Counted from the first letter of the stretch, positions 8,420 to 18,219 are shown. The stretch is 64,000 bases of DNA from Nonomuraea sp. PA05 (GCF_008086045.1 NZ_VSEY01000008.1:280471-344470), one strand, 5' to 3'. A program made the numbers and translations. The notes: generated by a model not told the origin, from the sequence alone.

Positions 8420-9921
8420 GCAGCGGCTCCCTCACGGAGATCGAGACCTACGGCGTCGAGCGCATCCCCGACGCCGACCGCACCGCCCGCCCCGTGGACC
8501 TGTTCAGGGTCGCCTTCGGCGGCGCCAACACGTTCGCGACGTGCGTGCTGGGCGCCTTTCCCATCCTGTTCGGCCTGTCGTTCTGGCACGGCCTGGCGGC
8601 CACCGTGCTCGGGCTGGTGGCGGGGGCGCTGATCCTGGCGCCGCTGTCGCTGTTCGGGCCGCTCAACGGCACCAACAACGCCGTCTCCTCCTCGGCGCAC
8701 CTGGGCGTGCACGGCCGCGTGGTGGGCTCGTTCCTGTCGCTGCTGACCGCGATCGCGTTCTTCTCCATCTCGGTGTGGTCGTCGGGCGACGCGCTCGTGG
8801 GCGGCGCGCACCGGCTGGCCGGGCTGCCGGACACCGACCTGACGTACGGGGTCGCGTACGGGCTCTTCGCCGTCCTGGTGCTGGTGGTCTGCGTGTACGG
8901 GTTCCGCTTCATGCTGTTCGTGAACAAGATCGCGGTCGCGGCGGCGTCGTTGCTGTTCGTGCTGGGCGTCTTCGCCTTCGCCGGGGACTTCGACCCGTCC
9001 TACGCCGGCGCGGTCCAGCCGGGTGACGCGCTGTTCTGGCCCTCGTTCATCGGCGCGGCCCTGATCGTGCTGTCGAACCCGGTCTCGTTCGGCGCGTTCC
9101 TGGGCGACTGGTCCCGCTACATCCCGGCGAGCACCCCGCGCGGGCGGGTGATGGCGGCGGCGTTCCTGTCGCAGATCGCCACCATCCTGCCGTTCTTCTT
9201 CGGCCTGTCCACCGCCTCGATCATCGCGGCCAAGGCCGCCGAGTACGTGGACCCGGCCGCGCCCAACTACGTCGGCGGCCTGCTGGCGGTCTCGCCCGGC
9301 TGGTACTTCGTGCCCGTCTGCCTGATCGCGCTGATCGGCGGCATGTCCACCGGCACGACCTCGCTGTACGGCACCGGCCTCGACTTCTCCAGCGTCTTCC
9401 CGCGCTTCTCCCGGGTGCAGGCCACGGTGTTCATCGGCACGCTGTCGATCGTGTTCATCTTCGTCGGGCGTTTCGCGGCGAACCTCACGCAGAGCATCTC
9501 CACGTTCGCCACACTGATCATCACGTGCACGGCACCCTGGATGGTGATCATGATGCTCGGCTACGTGACGCGGCGTGGCTGGTACGACCCGGAGGCGCTG
9601 CAGGTGTTCAACCGGCGCCAGCGGGGCGGCCGCTACTGGTTCACGCACGGCTGGAACTGGCGCGGGCTGAGCGCCTGGCTGGTCTCGGCCGGGCTGGCGT
9701 TGCTGTTCGTCAACCTGCCTGGCCAGTTCGTCGGGCCGCTGGGGAACCTCGCGGGCGGCGTGGACATCTCGCTGCCGGTCGGCCTGGCCGTGGCCGGGCT
9801 GCTCTACCTGGCGCTGCTGGCGATCTTCCCCGAGCCGCGCGAGGTCTACGGTCCTGACGGGCCGCGCCTGGTCCGCTCGGCCGACACCCCCGTGCTGCCG
9901 ATCGTGGAGCCGGCGACGTGA
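8416..9921 (+). CDS. NCS1 family (cytosine permease-like) transporter
   Basis: This 501-aa protein has about 12 hydrophobic segments and the NCS1 features [16 protein letters not shown] near the start and [16 protein letters not shown] in the second to third helices. NCS1 carriers import nucleobases, hydantoins, allantoin, thiamine and similar small nitrogen compounds with Na+ or H+. It is translationally coupled to the ureohydrolase, so its substrate may be a guanidino or ureido compound instead of cytosine. The ATG at 8416 gives a normal N-terminus. Confidence 0.85.
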   Translation: MSSGSLTEIETYGVERIPDADRTARPVDLFRVAFGGANTFATCVLGAFPILFGLSFWHGLAATVLGLVAGALILAPLSLFGPLNGTNNAVSSSAHLGVHGRVVGSFLSLLTAIAFFSISVWSSGDALVGGAHRLAGLPDTDLTYGVAYGLFAVLVLVVCVYGFRFMLFVNKIAVAAASLLFVLGVFAFAGDFDPSYAGAVQPGDALFWPSFIGAALIVLSNPVSFGAFLGDWSRYIPASTPRGRVMAAAFLSQIATILPFFFGLSTASIIAAKAAEYVDPAAPNYVGGLLAVSPGWYFVPVCLIALIGGMSTGTTSLYGTGLDFSSVFPRFSRVQATVFIGTLSIVFIFVGRFAANLTQSISTFATLIITCTAPWMVIMMLGYVTRRGWYDPEALQVFNRRQRGGRYWFTHGWNWRGLSAWLVSAGLALLFVNLPGQFVGPLGNLAGGVDISLPVGLAVAGLLYLALLAIFPEPREVYGPDGPRLVRSADTPVLPIVEPAT

Positions 9922-9959
9922 CGCGCCTGCTCGACCTGAGCGTGGAGCTGGTGACGTGA
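9918..9959 (+). other. 13-codon remnant resembling the start of the following cyclase gene
   Basis: A GTG overlapping the permease stop opens a 13-codon frame reading [13 protein letters not shown] that ends exactly at the start of the real cyclase gene, which reads MTLLDLSAPIESG. The two starts look like a partial tandem duplication or a leftover of an older start. It may also act as a coupling leader for re-initiation. Confidence 0.45.
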
Positions 9960-10567
9960 TGACGCTGCTCGACCTGTCGGCGCCGATCGAGAGCGGGATG
10001 CCCGTCTACCCGGGCGACCCTGAGGTCTCGGTCGGCCCGGCGCTCACCGTGGCCCGCGACGGCGTGAACGTGCTGGGCCTGCACCTGGGCTCCCACTCGG
10101 GCACCCACGTGGACGCGCCCTTCCACATCGACGACTCGCTGCCCACGCTGGACGACTTGCCGCTGGAGCGCTTCCACGGCCCCGCCACGGTGGTGGACGC
10201 CCGGGGGCGGGGGCCGACGATCGGCCCCGAGTTCTTCGAGGAGGTCCGCGCGGGCGTGATCGTGCTGGTGGTCACCGGCTGGCCGTTCGGGCGTCAGGGC
10301 CATCCGTACCTCACCGCCGAGGCCGCCGCACTGCTGGTCGAGCGCGGTGTCCGGACGGTCGGGATCGACGCGTTCAGCGTGGATCCGACGCCCGCAGCCG
10401 AATTCCCCGCGCACGAGAAGCTGTTGCGGGCGCACGCCGTCATCGCCGAGAACCTGTACGGCCTCGACCGGTTGATCGGGGCGCGGGAGATCGAGGTGTC
10501 GATGTTCCCGCTGCGGATCACCGGAGGCGACGGCTCACCCGTACGGGCCGTCGCCCGGGTCGGTTAG
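9959..10567 (+). CDS. cyclase/kynurenine-formamidase-like metal hydrolase
   Basis: The 202-aa protein belongs to the cyclase family, which includes arylformamidase and isatin hydrolase. Its signature HSGTHVDAPFH provides His46, His50, Asp52 and His56 as zinc or manganese ligands. It probably opens an amide or lactam in the cytoplasm. The start could be the GTG at 9956 or the ATG at 9959, and I prefer the ATG. It follows the permease by 37 bases and probably acts on the same imported compound. It ends by overlapping the convergent Lrp gene by 4 bases. Confidence 0.82.
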   Translation: MTLLDLSAPIESGMPVYPGDPEVSVGPALTVARDGVNVLGLHLGSHSGTHVDAPFHIDDSLPTLDDLPLERFHGPATVVDARGRGPTIGPEFFEEVRAGVIVLVVTGWPFGRQGHPYLTAEAAALLVERGVRTVGIDAFSVDPTPAAEFPAHEKLLRAHAVIAENLYGLDRLIGAREIEVSMFPLRITGGDGSPVRAVARVG

Positions 10568-11058
10568 CGGGTGCCCCAGGAGTACGTCTGCTTGCGCAGC
10601 TTGAGGTAGACGAACGACTCGGTGGCCCGTACGGCGGGGATGGCGCGGATCTTGCTGAGGATCTCCAGCAGGTGCCCGTCACCCTCGCAGACCACCTCCA
10701 CGATCACGTCGAAGGAGCCCGCCGTGAGCACCACGTAGTCGATCTCCTCGATGCCGGCCAGCTCGTCGGCCACCTTCTCCAGGTCGCCCTCGCAGTTGAC
10801 GCCGATCATGGCCTGCCGGGGGAAGCCGAGCGTGAGCGGGTCGGTGACCGCGACGATCTGCATGACGCCGGCGTCCTGGAGCCGCTGGACGCGCTGGCGG
10901 ACGGCGGCCTCGGACAGGCCGACCGCCTTGCCGATGGCCGCGTACGGCTTGCGCCCGTCGGCCTGGAGCTGCTCGATGATCTGCTTGGACAGGTCGTCCA
11001 GCACCACCGGGCTGCCGGAGCTCGCGCTGTTTCGGCGTACGCGGGGCGGCGTCGTCAT
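10564..11058 (-). CDS. Lrp/AsnC family transcriptional regulator
   Basis: The 164-aa protein has an AsnC-type helix-turn-helix (LDDLSKQIIEQL to VRQRVQRLQDAGV) followed by the RAM effector-binding domain. The ATG at 11058 has a perfect AGGAGG 10 bases upstream. It is divergent from the aldehyde dehydrogenase gene and most likely controls the polyamine genes in response to an amino acid or amine. The frame extends upstream, but that part lacks a ribosome site. Confidence 0.9.
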   Translation of the reverse strand: MTTPPRVRRNSASSGSPVVLDDLSKQIIEQLQADGRKPYAAIGKAVGLSEAAVRQRVQRLQDAGVMQIVAVTDPLTLGFPRQAMIGVNCEGDLEKVADELAGIEEIDYVVLTAGSFDVIVEVVCEGDGHLLEILSKIRAIPAVRATESFVYLKLRKQTYSWGTR

Positions 11059-11126
11059 TGAGCGGTTTCCTCCTAGCGGTCCGGCGTTACGGGGGCGTTC
11101 CCGCCGGGTTGCCGTCCTGGTGCGAC

Positions 11127-11154
11127 ATGTTGTCAGTTCTTCGCGGTCTGTCAA
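11127..11154 (-). promoter_or_regulatory. candidate sigma-70-type promoter of the Lrp gene
   Basis: On the minus strand TTGACA (11154-11149) is followed after 16 bases by CAACAT (11132-11127), about 70 bases upstream of the Lrp start. The surrounding 200-bp region is less GC-rich than the flanking genes and should hold the divergent promoters. Confidence 0.4.
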
Positions 11155-11261
11155 GCGAATTCGTAGCAATTTGATATCTTCACCACGAAATCCCTTGTCG
11201 TGATGCATCTGCTCTGTCAGAGTCGCGGCAACTCAGCCACCTCACGAGGAGGTCGTTAACC

Positions 11262-12695
11262 TTGACCACCCGTCTGCAGAACTTCATCAACGGTGAGTTC
11301 GTGGACGCCAAGAGCGGCCGATACTCCGACATCATCGATCCGTGCACGGGCGAGGCTTATGTCCAGGCTCCCGTCTCGGGTCTGGAGGACATCGACGCCG
11401 CCTTCGCCGCCGCGGCCGCCGCTTTCGAGTCGTGGGGCAGGACCACCCCGGGCGAGCGGGCGAACCTGCTGCTCAAGGTCGCCGACGCCATCGACGCCAG
11501 GGCCGATGAGATCAACGAGGCCGAGTGCCGCAACACCGGCAAGCCCCGCGCCCGCATGGCCGAGGACGAGACGCCGATCGCCGCCGACCACTTCCGCTTC
11601 TTCGCGGGCGCCGCGCGCACGCTGGAGGGCCCGACGGCGGGTGAGTTCCTGGCCGAGCACACCAGCGTCATCAGGCACGAGCCGATCGGCGTGGTCGGCC
11701 AGGTGACGCCGTGGAACTACCCGATGATGATGGCGGTCTGGAAGATCGCCCCGGCGCTGGCGGCCGGCAACACGATCGTGCTCAAGCCGTCCGACACGAC
11801 CCCGGTCTCCACGCTGAAGCTGGCCGAGATCCTCGGCGAGGTGCTGCCGCCCGGCGTCTTCAACGTCGTCACCGGCGACCGCGAGAGCGGCGCCCTGGTC
11901 GTCGGCCACCCGACCGCCGCCATGGTGGCGATCACCGGCTCGGTCGGCGCGGGCATGTCGGTGGCCAAGAGCGCCGCCGACGACCTCAAGCGCGTGCACC
12001 TGGAGCTCGGCGGCAAGGCGCCCGTCGTGGTCTTCGAGGACGTCAAGGACCTGCGCAGGGCCGCCGCCGACATCGCCACCGCCGGCCTCTACAACGCCGG
12101 CCAGGACTGCACGGCCGCCTGCCGGGTGCTCGTGCACGAGAGCGTGCACGACGAGTTCGTGGCCGCGCTGACCGAGGCCGCCGCCGGCACCGTCACCGGC
12201 GACCTCGACAACGCGGACGCCCTGTACGGGCCGCTCAACAACGAGAACCAGCTCGCCAAGGTGCAGGGCTTCATCGAGCGCGTCCCCGCGCACGCCAAGG
12301 TCCTCACGGGCGGCCACCGCGTCGGCGACAAGGGCTACTTCTTCGCCCCGACGATCGTGGACGGGCTGCGCCAGGACGACGAGATGGTGCAGAACGAGGT
12401 CTTCGGTCCCGTGATCACCGTTCAGACGTTCACCGACGAGGCCGACGCCCTGGCCAAGGCCAACGACGTCAGGTACGGCCTGAGTGGCTCGGTCTGGACG
12501 TCCGACCACGGCCGCGCCATGCGCATGTCGAACCGGCTCGACTTCGGCGTGGTCTGGGTCAACACGCACATCCCGTTCGTCTCGGAGATGCCGCACGGCG
12601 GCTTCAAGCACTCGGGCTACGGCAAGGATCTGTCGGTGTTCGGTCTGCACGACTACACCAGGGTCAAGCACGTCATGCACTACATCGGCGAATAG
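11262..12695 (+). CDS. gamma-aminobutyraldehyde dehydrogenase
   Basis: The 477-aa protein is an NAD-dependent aldehyde dehydrogenase with catalytic Cys283 in YNAGQDCTAACRV and general base Glu248 in LELGGKAP. The QDCTAACR context is typical of the YdcW/PatD group that oxidises 4-aminobutyraldehyde from putrescine to GABA. The TTG start is preceded by GAGGAGG at a good distance. It is the first gene of the operon that continues with the polyamine importer, and this supports the assigned substrate. Confidence 0.88.
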   Translation: MTTRLQNFINGEFVDAKSGRYSDIIDPCTGEAYVQAPVSGLEDIDAAFAAAAAAFESWGRTTPGERANLLLKVADAIDARADEINEAECRNTGKPRARMAEDETPIAADHFRFFAGAARTLEGPTAGEFLAEHTSVIRHEPIGVVGQVTPWNYPMMMAVWKIAPALAAGNTIVLKPSDTTPVSTLKLAEILGEVLPPGVFNVVTGDRESGALVVGHPTAAMVAITGSVGAGMSVAKSAADDLKRVHLELGGKAPVVVFEDVKDLRRAAADIATAGLYNAGQDCTAACRVLVHESVHDEFVAALTEAAAGTVTGDLDNADALYGPLNNENQLAKVQGFIERVPAHAKVLTGGHRVGDKGYFFAPTIVDGLRQDDEMVQNEVFGPVITVQTFTDEADALAKANDVRYGLSGSVWTSDHGRAMRMSNRLDFGVVWVNTHIPFVSEMPHGGFKHSGYGKDLSVFGLHDYTRVKHVMHYIGE

Positions 12696-12716
12696 CGGCA
12701 AGGAACGAACCTGGAA

Positions 12717-13784
12717 ATGACCGGGCTGAGTGCGATCGAGCTTGCGGACGTCGTCAAGGAGTACCACTCGCATGGCGAGGTCGTCCAGGCAGTCAAGGGC
12801 GTGACGCTGGGCATCGAGGAGGGGGAGTTCTTCTCCCTCCTCGGCCCCTCCGGCTGTGGCAAGACCACCACCATGAGGATGATCGCGGGCTTCGAGGCGC
12901 CCTCGAAGGGCCTGGTGAAGCTGTACGGCCAGGACGTCACGAACGTCCCGCCGAACAAGCGCGACGTCAACATGGTCTTCCAGTCCTACGCGCTCTTCCC
13001 GCACATGAGCGTCTGGGACAACGTGGCGTTCGGCCTCAAGCAGCGCAGGACGCCGAAGGCGGAGATCGACCAGCGGGTCGGCGAGATGCTGGAGATCGTC
13101 GACCTCGCCGACCGGGGCAAGCGCATGCCGCGCCAGCTCTCCGGCGGCCAGCAGCAGCGCGTGGCGCTGGCCAGGGCCCTGGTCAACCGGCCGCGCGCGC
13201 TGCTGCTCGACGAGCCGCTCGGCGCGCTCGACCTGAAGCTGCGCCAGGCCATGCAGATCGAGCTCAAGCGCATCCAGCGCGAGGTCGGCATCACGTTCGT
13301 GTACGTCACGCACGACCAGAGCGAGGCGCTGACGATGAGCGACCGCATCGCCGTCATGAACGACGGCGCGGTCGAGCAGCTCGCCGGGCCGCGCGAAATC
13401 TACGAGCGGCCGGCCACGGCCTTCGTGGCCGGCTTCATCGGCACCTCCAACCTGCTCACCGGCGCCGCGACCGGCGGTGTGCTGCAGGTCGGCGGCGGCC
13501 GGGTGCTGGTGCCCGGCGCCGACGGCGAGGTGACGGTGACCGTGCGGCCCGAGAAGATCACCATCGGCACGGACGAGCCTGCGCAGGGGCTCAGCGCCGT
13601 GAAGGGCACCGTGGCCGAAGTGGTGTATCTCGGCACGTATAACAGCTATGCGGTGAGTCTCGCTGACGGGGCCGAGATCACCGTGTTCCAGCAGAATGTG
13701 CACGACGCCACGGCGACGGCGGAGCGGGGCGACTCCGTCTGGCTGTCGTGGCAGGCGCAGCACTCGTACGTGATTGGAAGATGA
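12717..13784 (+). CDS. potA: polyamine ABC transporter ATPase
   Basis: The 355-aa protein has Walker [10 protein letters not shown] (residues 43-51), the signature LSGGQQQR (141-148), Walker B ALLLDEP (161-167) and a C-terminal TOBE domain. Length and downstream partners match PotA of spermidine/putrescine importers. It should power uptake through the two permeases encoded at 15014 and 15862. The gene begins 21 bases after the dehydrogenase stop, in one operon. Confidence 0.9.
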   Translation: MTGLSAIELADVVKEYHSHGEVVQAVKGVTLGIEEGEFFSLLGPSGCGKTTTMRMIAGFEAPSKGLVKLYGQDVTNVPPNKRDVNMVFQSYALFPHMSVWDNVAFGLKQRRTPKAEIDQRVGEMLEIVDLADRGKRMPRQLSGGQQQRVALARALVNRPRALLLDEPLGALDLKLRQAMQIELKRIQREVGITFVYVTHDQSEALTMSDRIAVMNDGAVEQLAGPREIYERPATAFVAGFIGTSNLLTGAATGGVLQVGGGRVLVPGADGEVTVTVRPEKITIGTDEPAQGLSAVKGTVAEVVYLGTYNSYAVSLADGAEITVFQQNVHDATATAERGDSVWLSWQAQHSYVIGR

Positions 13785-13793
13785 CAGCACCTC

Positions 13794-15011
13794 ATGAACC
13801 CCCTCCTCCTGCGTGGAATGACGCAGCCCCGCACCCGTCGTGACGTCTTCAGGCTGGCCGGCGCCTCCGCCGCCGGCCTCGCCCTGGCCGCCTGTGGCGT
13901 GCAGGGCCAGAAGGCGGCGCCGCCCAAGGCCGACGCCGTCGCCGACTACTGGGCGAGCCAGAAGAAGAACGGCAAGGTCGTCTTCGCCAACTGGCCCGAG
14001 TACATGCCCGAGGACAAGGGCCCGCTGGAGAAGTTCAAGCAGGACACCGGCATCACGTACGAATACAAGGAGGTCATCCAGGAGAACGCCGAGTTCTTCG
14101 GCAAGGCCGACCCCGTGCTGCGCGCCGGTCAGTCGCTGGGCTACGACATCGTCGTCATGACGAACGGCATCCAGCTCCAGCACATGATCGAGCTGGGCTA
14201 CGTGGTGCCGCTCGACCACACCAAGCTGCCGAACTTCCAGGCCAACGCAGGGCAGAAGTACAAGGAGCGCTCCTACGACCCGGGGAACAAGTACACGGTG
14301 CCCTACACCTCGGGTGTGACGGGCATCGCGTACAACACCGAGTTCGTCAAGGAGGAGATCACCAGCATCGAGTCGCTGTTCGACCCGAAGTACAAGGGGC
14401 GGGTCGGCATGATGGCCGACGCCCAGGAGATCGCCAACTTCGGCATGATCGCGCTGGGCATCGCCCCGGAGAAGTCGACCGAGGCCGACTGGCGCAAGGC
14501 CGGAGAGAAGCTCAAGGCCCAGAGCGACGCCGGAATCGTGCGGAAATATTATGATCAGTCGTATATCGACGCGGTGTCGAAGGGCGACGTCTGGCTGACC
14601 ATGGCCTGGTCGGGCGACGTGTTCCAGCGGCAGCTCGCCGGCGAGCCGGTGAAGTTCGTGGTGCCCGCCGAGGGCGGCACGATCTGGACCGACAACATGC
14701 TCATCCCCAAGGGCGCGGCCAACCCGGTGGACGCCCTCATGCTGATGGACTACCTCTACCAGCCGGCCGTGGCCGCCGAGCTGGACGAGTACATCCAGTA
14801 CGTCACGCCGGTCCCCGCCGTGGAGGAGCTGCTGCGGGAGAAGGCCAAGACGGCGAAGGGCGAGGACAAGAAGGCCCTGGAGGACATGGTCAGCAGCCCG
14901 CTCATGTTCCCGTCCGAGGCCGACTACGCCAAGCTGCACAACTACACCCAGCTCACCACCCAGCAGGAGCAGGTGTTCAACCCGATCTTCCAGTCCATCA
15001 CCCAGGCCTAG
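13794..15011 (+). CDS. potD: polyamine-binding lipoprotein
   Basis: The 405-aa protein starts with a twin-arginine lipoprotein signal: RRDVFRLAG (Arg15-Arg16) and lipobox LAAC with Cys34. It should therefore be exported folded and lipid-anchored outside the membrane. The mature part (FANWPEYMPEDKGPLEKF) is typical of PotD/PotF spermidine/putrescine binding proteins. An ATG at 13818 is an alternative start that keeps the twin arginines. It follows the ATPase gene by 9 bases and is 2 bases from the permease gene. Confidence 0.9.
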   Translation: MNPLLLRGMTQPRTRRDVFRLAGASAAGLALAACGVQGQKAAPPKADAVADYWASQKKNGKVVFANWPEYMPEDKGPLEKFKQDTGITYEYKEVIQENAEFFGKADPVLRAGQSLGYDIVVMTNGIQLQHMIELGYVVPLDHTKLPNFQANAGQKYKERSYDPGNKYTVPYTSGVTGIAYNTEFVKEEITSIESLFDPKYKGRVGMMADAQEIANFGMIALGIAPEKSTEADWRKAGEKLKAQSDAGIVRKYYDQSYIDAVSKGDVWLTMAWSGDVFQRQLAGEPVKFVVPAEGGTIWTDNMLIPKGAANPVDALMLMDYLYQPAVAAELDEYIQYVTPVPAVEELLREKAKTAKGEDKKALEDMVSSPLMFPSEADYAKLHNYTQLTTQQEQVFNPIFQSITQA

Positions 15012-15013
15012 CG

Positions 15014-15865
15014 ATGCGGCGGCTCACCCCCTACCTGCTCGCCCTGCCGAGCTGGATGTGGCTGGCGATCTTCCTGGTCGTGCCCATGGTCGCGATGGCG
15101 TCGGTGTCGCTGCAGACCGGCAACGCCATCGACGGCTTCGCGATGACGTTCAGCTTCTCCAACTACACCGACGCGATCGGCCGCTACAGCACCCAGCTCG
15201 TCCGTTCGCTGGTGTACGGCGGGCTCGCCACCGTGGCCATGCTGGTGATCGGGTACCCGGTGGCGTACTTCATCGCCTTCAAGGCCGGCGCGCGCAAGTC
15301 GACGTACCTGTTCCTGCTGCTGCTGCCGTTCTTCGTCTCGTTCGTGCTGCGCACGATCTCGTGGAACTTCCTGCTGTCGGACAACGGCATCCTGTTCGGC
15401 ACGCTGAAGGGCTGGGGGCTGCTGCCCGACGACTTCCACGTGCTGGCCACGGGGTTCGCGGTGATCGCGGGGCTGACGTACAACTTCCTGCCGTTCATGA
15501 TCCTGCCGATCTACGTGGCGCTGGAGCGGGTGGACCCGCGGGTGGTGGAGGCGGCGCAGGACCTGTACGCGACGCGGGCGGCGGCCTTCCGCAGGGTGGT
15601 GCTGCCGCTGTCGCTGCCGGGGGTGTTCGCCGGGGTGCTGATGACGTTCGTGCCGGCCACGGCCGACCCGATCAACGCCGCCGTCCTCGGCGGCACGTCC
15701 ACCACGATGATCGGCAACATCATCCAGACCGAGTACCTGACGAACCTCGACTACCCGACCGCCTCGGCGCTGTCGTTCACGCTGATGGCGGTGCTGCTGG
15801 TCGGGATCTTCATCTACGCCCGCGCCCTCGGGACGGAGAACGTGCTGGAGGCGGCGGCCCGATGA
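15014..15865 (+). CDS. potB: polyamine ABC transporter permease 1
   Basis: The 283-aa protein has six hydrophobic segments and the cytoplasmic EAA loop (VVEAAQDLYATRAAAFRRVV) that docks the ATPase. It matches PotB/PotH permeases in length. Its stop overlaps the next permease start (ATGA), so the two subunits should be made in equal amounts. Confidence 0.9.
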   Translation: MRRLTPYLLALPSWMWLAIFLVVPMVAMASVSLQTGNAIDGFAMTFSFSNYTDAIGRYSTQLVRSLVYGGLATVAMLVIGYPVAYFIAFKAGARKSTYLFLLLLPFFVSFVLRTISWNFLLSDNGILFGTLKGWGLLPDDFHVLATGFAVIAGLTYNFLPFMILPIYVALERVDPRVVEAAQDLYATRAAAFRRVVLPLSLPGVFAGVLMTFVPATADPINAAVLGGTSTTMIGNIIQTEYLTNLDYPTASALSFTLMAVLLVGIFIYARALGTENVLEAAAR

Positions 15866-16647
15866 GAGGCACCAGGACCGGCGACCGGCTGCTGCACATC
15901 TACACGTGGCTGATCATCGTCTGGCTGTCGTCGCCGATCGCCGTGATGATCCTGTTCGGGTTCAACGACAAGAAGAGCAAGTCCAACACCACCTGGCAGG
16001 GGTTCACCCTGCGCTGGTACACCGAGCTGTTCGACATCTCCGACCTGACCGTCGCGCTGCGCAACTCGCTGGTGATCGCCGTGGTCAGCACGATCATCAC
16101 GGTCGTGATCGGCACCATGCTGGGGCTGGCGCTCGGCAGGCACCGTTTCCGCGGCCAGGGCGCGACGAACTTCCTGGTCTTCGCCGCCATCTCCACGCCC
16201 GAGCTGGTCATGGGGGCCTCGCTGCTGTCGCTGTTCGTCTCGGGGAACGTGCCGCGCGACGCCAACACGATCATCATCTCGCACGTGCTGTTCTCGCTGT
16301 CGTTCGTGGTGGTCACGGTGCGGGCGCGGGTTGTCACGCTGGACCCTTCGCTGGAGGAGGCGGCCAGGGACCTGGGGGCGACGCCCTGGGGCACGTTCCG
16401 GCAGGTGACGCTGCCGGCGATCATGCCGGGTGTGCTGGCGGGCGGGATGCTCGCCTTCGCGCTGTCCATCGACGACTACGTGGTGACCAGCTTCGTCAAC
16501 GGCTCGACCGTGACCTTCCCGCTGTGGATCGTCGGCGCGGTCAAGACCGGCATCCCGCCGCAGGTCAACGTCATGGGTACGCTGATCTTCTGCATCGGGG
16601 TGCTCATCGCGATCGGCAACGCGGTCGCGGCGCGCCGCCGTAGCTGA
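15862..16647 (+). CDS. potC: polyamine ABC transporter permease 2
   Basis: The 261-aa protein has six hydrophobic segments and a canonical EAA loop (LEEAARDLGATPWGTFRQV). It matches PotC/PotI permeases. The ATG at 15862 overlaps the stop of the first permease. It is the last gene of this transcript, because a clear terminator follows 18 bases after the stop. Confidence 0.9.
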   Translation: MRGTRTGDRLLHIYTWLIIVWLSSPIAVMILFGFNDKKSKSNTTWQGFTLRWYTELFDISDLTVALRNSLVIAVVSTIITVVIGTMLGLALGRHRFRGQGATNFLVFAAISTPELVMGASLLSLFVSGNVPRDANTIIISHVLFSLSFVVVTVRARVVTLDPSLEEAARDLGATPWGTFRQVTLPAIMPGVLAGGMLAFALSIDDYVVTSFVNGSTVTFPLWIVGAVKTGIPPQVNVMGTLIFCIGVLIAIGNAVAARRRS

Positions 16648-16664
16648 GAGCATTCTTCCGGATT

Positions 16665-16690
16665 CCCCTCCGCAGGTCGCGGAGGGGTTT
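16665..16690 (+). terminator. intrinsic-type terminator after the polyamine operon
   Basis: A perfect 9-bp stem (cccctccgc at 16665-16673 with gcggagggg at 16679-16687) with a 5-base loop is followed by TTT. It lies right after the permease stop and separates the import operon from the oxidase gene. Confidence 0.75.
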
Positions 16691-16809
16691 CACCTTGGCC
16701 AAGAACAGGGAGGCGAGATCGGATTCCGGCGGGGGGAACCCGCGCGTGATCACCTATTTGGTCCCGCAATCTTCATAAAACTCAGACTTTCGTAAGGGAA
16801 GTGGGATTT

Positions 16810-18204
16810 GTGGATCCGCTGAAGGCGCTGGCTGACGCGGAGCGCAAGCCGTACTGGCTGGACAGCCCGGCCAGACCCGAGCCGCAGCCGCGGCTCTTCG
16901 GACACACCACCGCCGACCTGGTCGTGGTCGGCGGCGGCTTCTCAGGGCTGTGGACGGCCCTGATGGCCAAGGAACGCGACCCCTCGCTGGACGTCGTCCT
17001 GCTGGAGGGCCGCAGGATCGGCTGGGCGGCCACCGGCCGCAACGGCGGCTTCTGCATGGCGACCCTCACCCACGGCCTGGCCAACGGGCTGGAGCGGTGG
17101 CCGGAGGAGATCGACCGGCTCGAACGCATGGGCGTCGAGAACCTCGACGAGATCGAACGCACGCTGGAGCGCTACGGCGTCGACTGCTCGTTCGAGCGCA
17201 CCGGCGAGCTGCACGTCGCCACCGAGGAGTGGCAGCTCGACGGGCTCAACGAACACCTCGACCTGATCTCCGACCTCGGCCTCGGCTACCTGCCGCTCGA
17301 CCAGGGTCAGGTGCGGGCCGAGGTGAACTCGCCGACCTACCTCGGCGGGCTGTGGGAGCGCAGCGGCTGCGCCATGCTCGACCCGGCGCGGCTGGCGTGG
17401 GGGCTGCGGGAGGCGTGCCTGCGGCTCGGCGTACGCGTCCACGAGCGCACCCCCGTCCGCTCGCTGAGCGACGACGGCACGACGATGACCCTGCGCACGC
17501 CGCACGGCTCGGTGGGCGCGCGGCACGTGGCGCTGGGCACCGGGGTGTTCCCGCCGCTGCTGCGGCGGCTCAAGCACTTCGTCGTCCCGGTGTACGACTA
17601 CGTGCTGATGACCGAGCCCCTGACCGAGGCCCAGCTCGGCGAGGTGGGCTGGCGCAACAGGCAGGGCGTCGGCGACTCGGGCAACCAGTTCCACTACTAC
17701 CGGCTGACCGACGACAACCGCATCCTGTGGGGCGGCTACGACGCCGTCTACTACAACGGCGGCCTGGTCAAGCCGGAGTACGACCAGCGCGACGAGACGT
17801 TCGTCAAGCTCGCGCAGCACTTCTACGACACCTTCCCGCAGCTCGACGGCGTGCGCTTCACCCACAGGTGGGGCGGCGTGATCGACACGTGCAGCCGGTT
17901 CAGCGCCTTCTACGGGCAGGCGCACGGCGGGCGGCTCGTCTACGCCGCCGGCTACACCGGCATGGGCGTCGGCGCCACCCGCTTCGGCGCGAACGTCATG
18001 CTCGACCTGCTGTCGGGCAAGCCCACCGACCGCACCGAGCTGCGGATGGTCAAGGAGAAGCCGGTCCCGTTCCCGCCCGAGCCGGTGCGGTCGGGGGTGA
18101 TCCAGTTCACCCGCTGGTCGATCGCGCAGGCCGACCAGCACCAGGGCAGGCGCAACCTGTGGCTGCGCGCGCTCGACCGGATGGGGCTCGGGTTCGACTC
18201 GTAG
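16810..18204 (+). CDS. FAD-dependent amine oxidoreductase (PuuB-like)
   Basis: The 464-aa protein has an N-terminal FAD fold with VVVGGGFSGLWTA and the adjoining GWAATGRNGGF motif of the DAO/PuuB group, which oxidises gamma-glutamylputrescine or free amines. This activity would give the aldehyde used by the upstream dehydrogenase. I chose the GTG at 16810 because AAGGGA lies about 10 bases upstream. A GTG at 16801 is too close to that site. It has its own upstream gap with a terminator, so it is a separate transcript. Confidence 0.82.
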   Translation: MDPLKALADAERKPYWLDSPARPEPQPRLFGHTTADLVVVGGGFSGLWTALMAKERDPSLDVVLLEGRRIGWAATGRNGGFCMATLTHGLANGLERWPEEIDRLERMGVENLDEIERTLERYGVDCSFERTGELHVATEEWQLDGLNEHLDLISDLGLGYLPLDQGQVRAEVNSPTYLGGLWERSGCAMLDPARLAWGLREACLRLGVRVHERTPVRSLSDDGTTMTLRTPHGSVGARHVALGTGVFPPLLRRLKHFVVPVYDYVLMTEPLTEAQLGEVGWRNRQGVGDSGNQFHYYRLTDDNRILWGGYDAVYYNGGLVKPEYDQRDETFVKLAQHFYDTFPQLDGVRFTHRWGGVIDTCSRFSAFYGQAHGGRLVYAAGYTGMGVGATRFGANVMLDLLSGKPTDRTELRMVKEKPVPFPPEPVRSGVIQFTRWSIAQADQHQGRRNLWLRALDRMGLGFDS

Positions 18205-18219
18205 CGCACACTTGTGCGT

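Noticed and set aside
11256..14939. 1227-codon open frame on the minus strand
   Set aside because: It lies opposite the aldehyde dehydrogenase, ATPase and binding protein genes, all of which have clear motifs, so it is an antisense artefact.
16801..18204. GTG at 16801 as start of the PuuB-like oxidase
   Set aside because: The AAGGGA site ends directly before it, which leaves no spacing. The GTG at 16810 has normal spacing.
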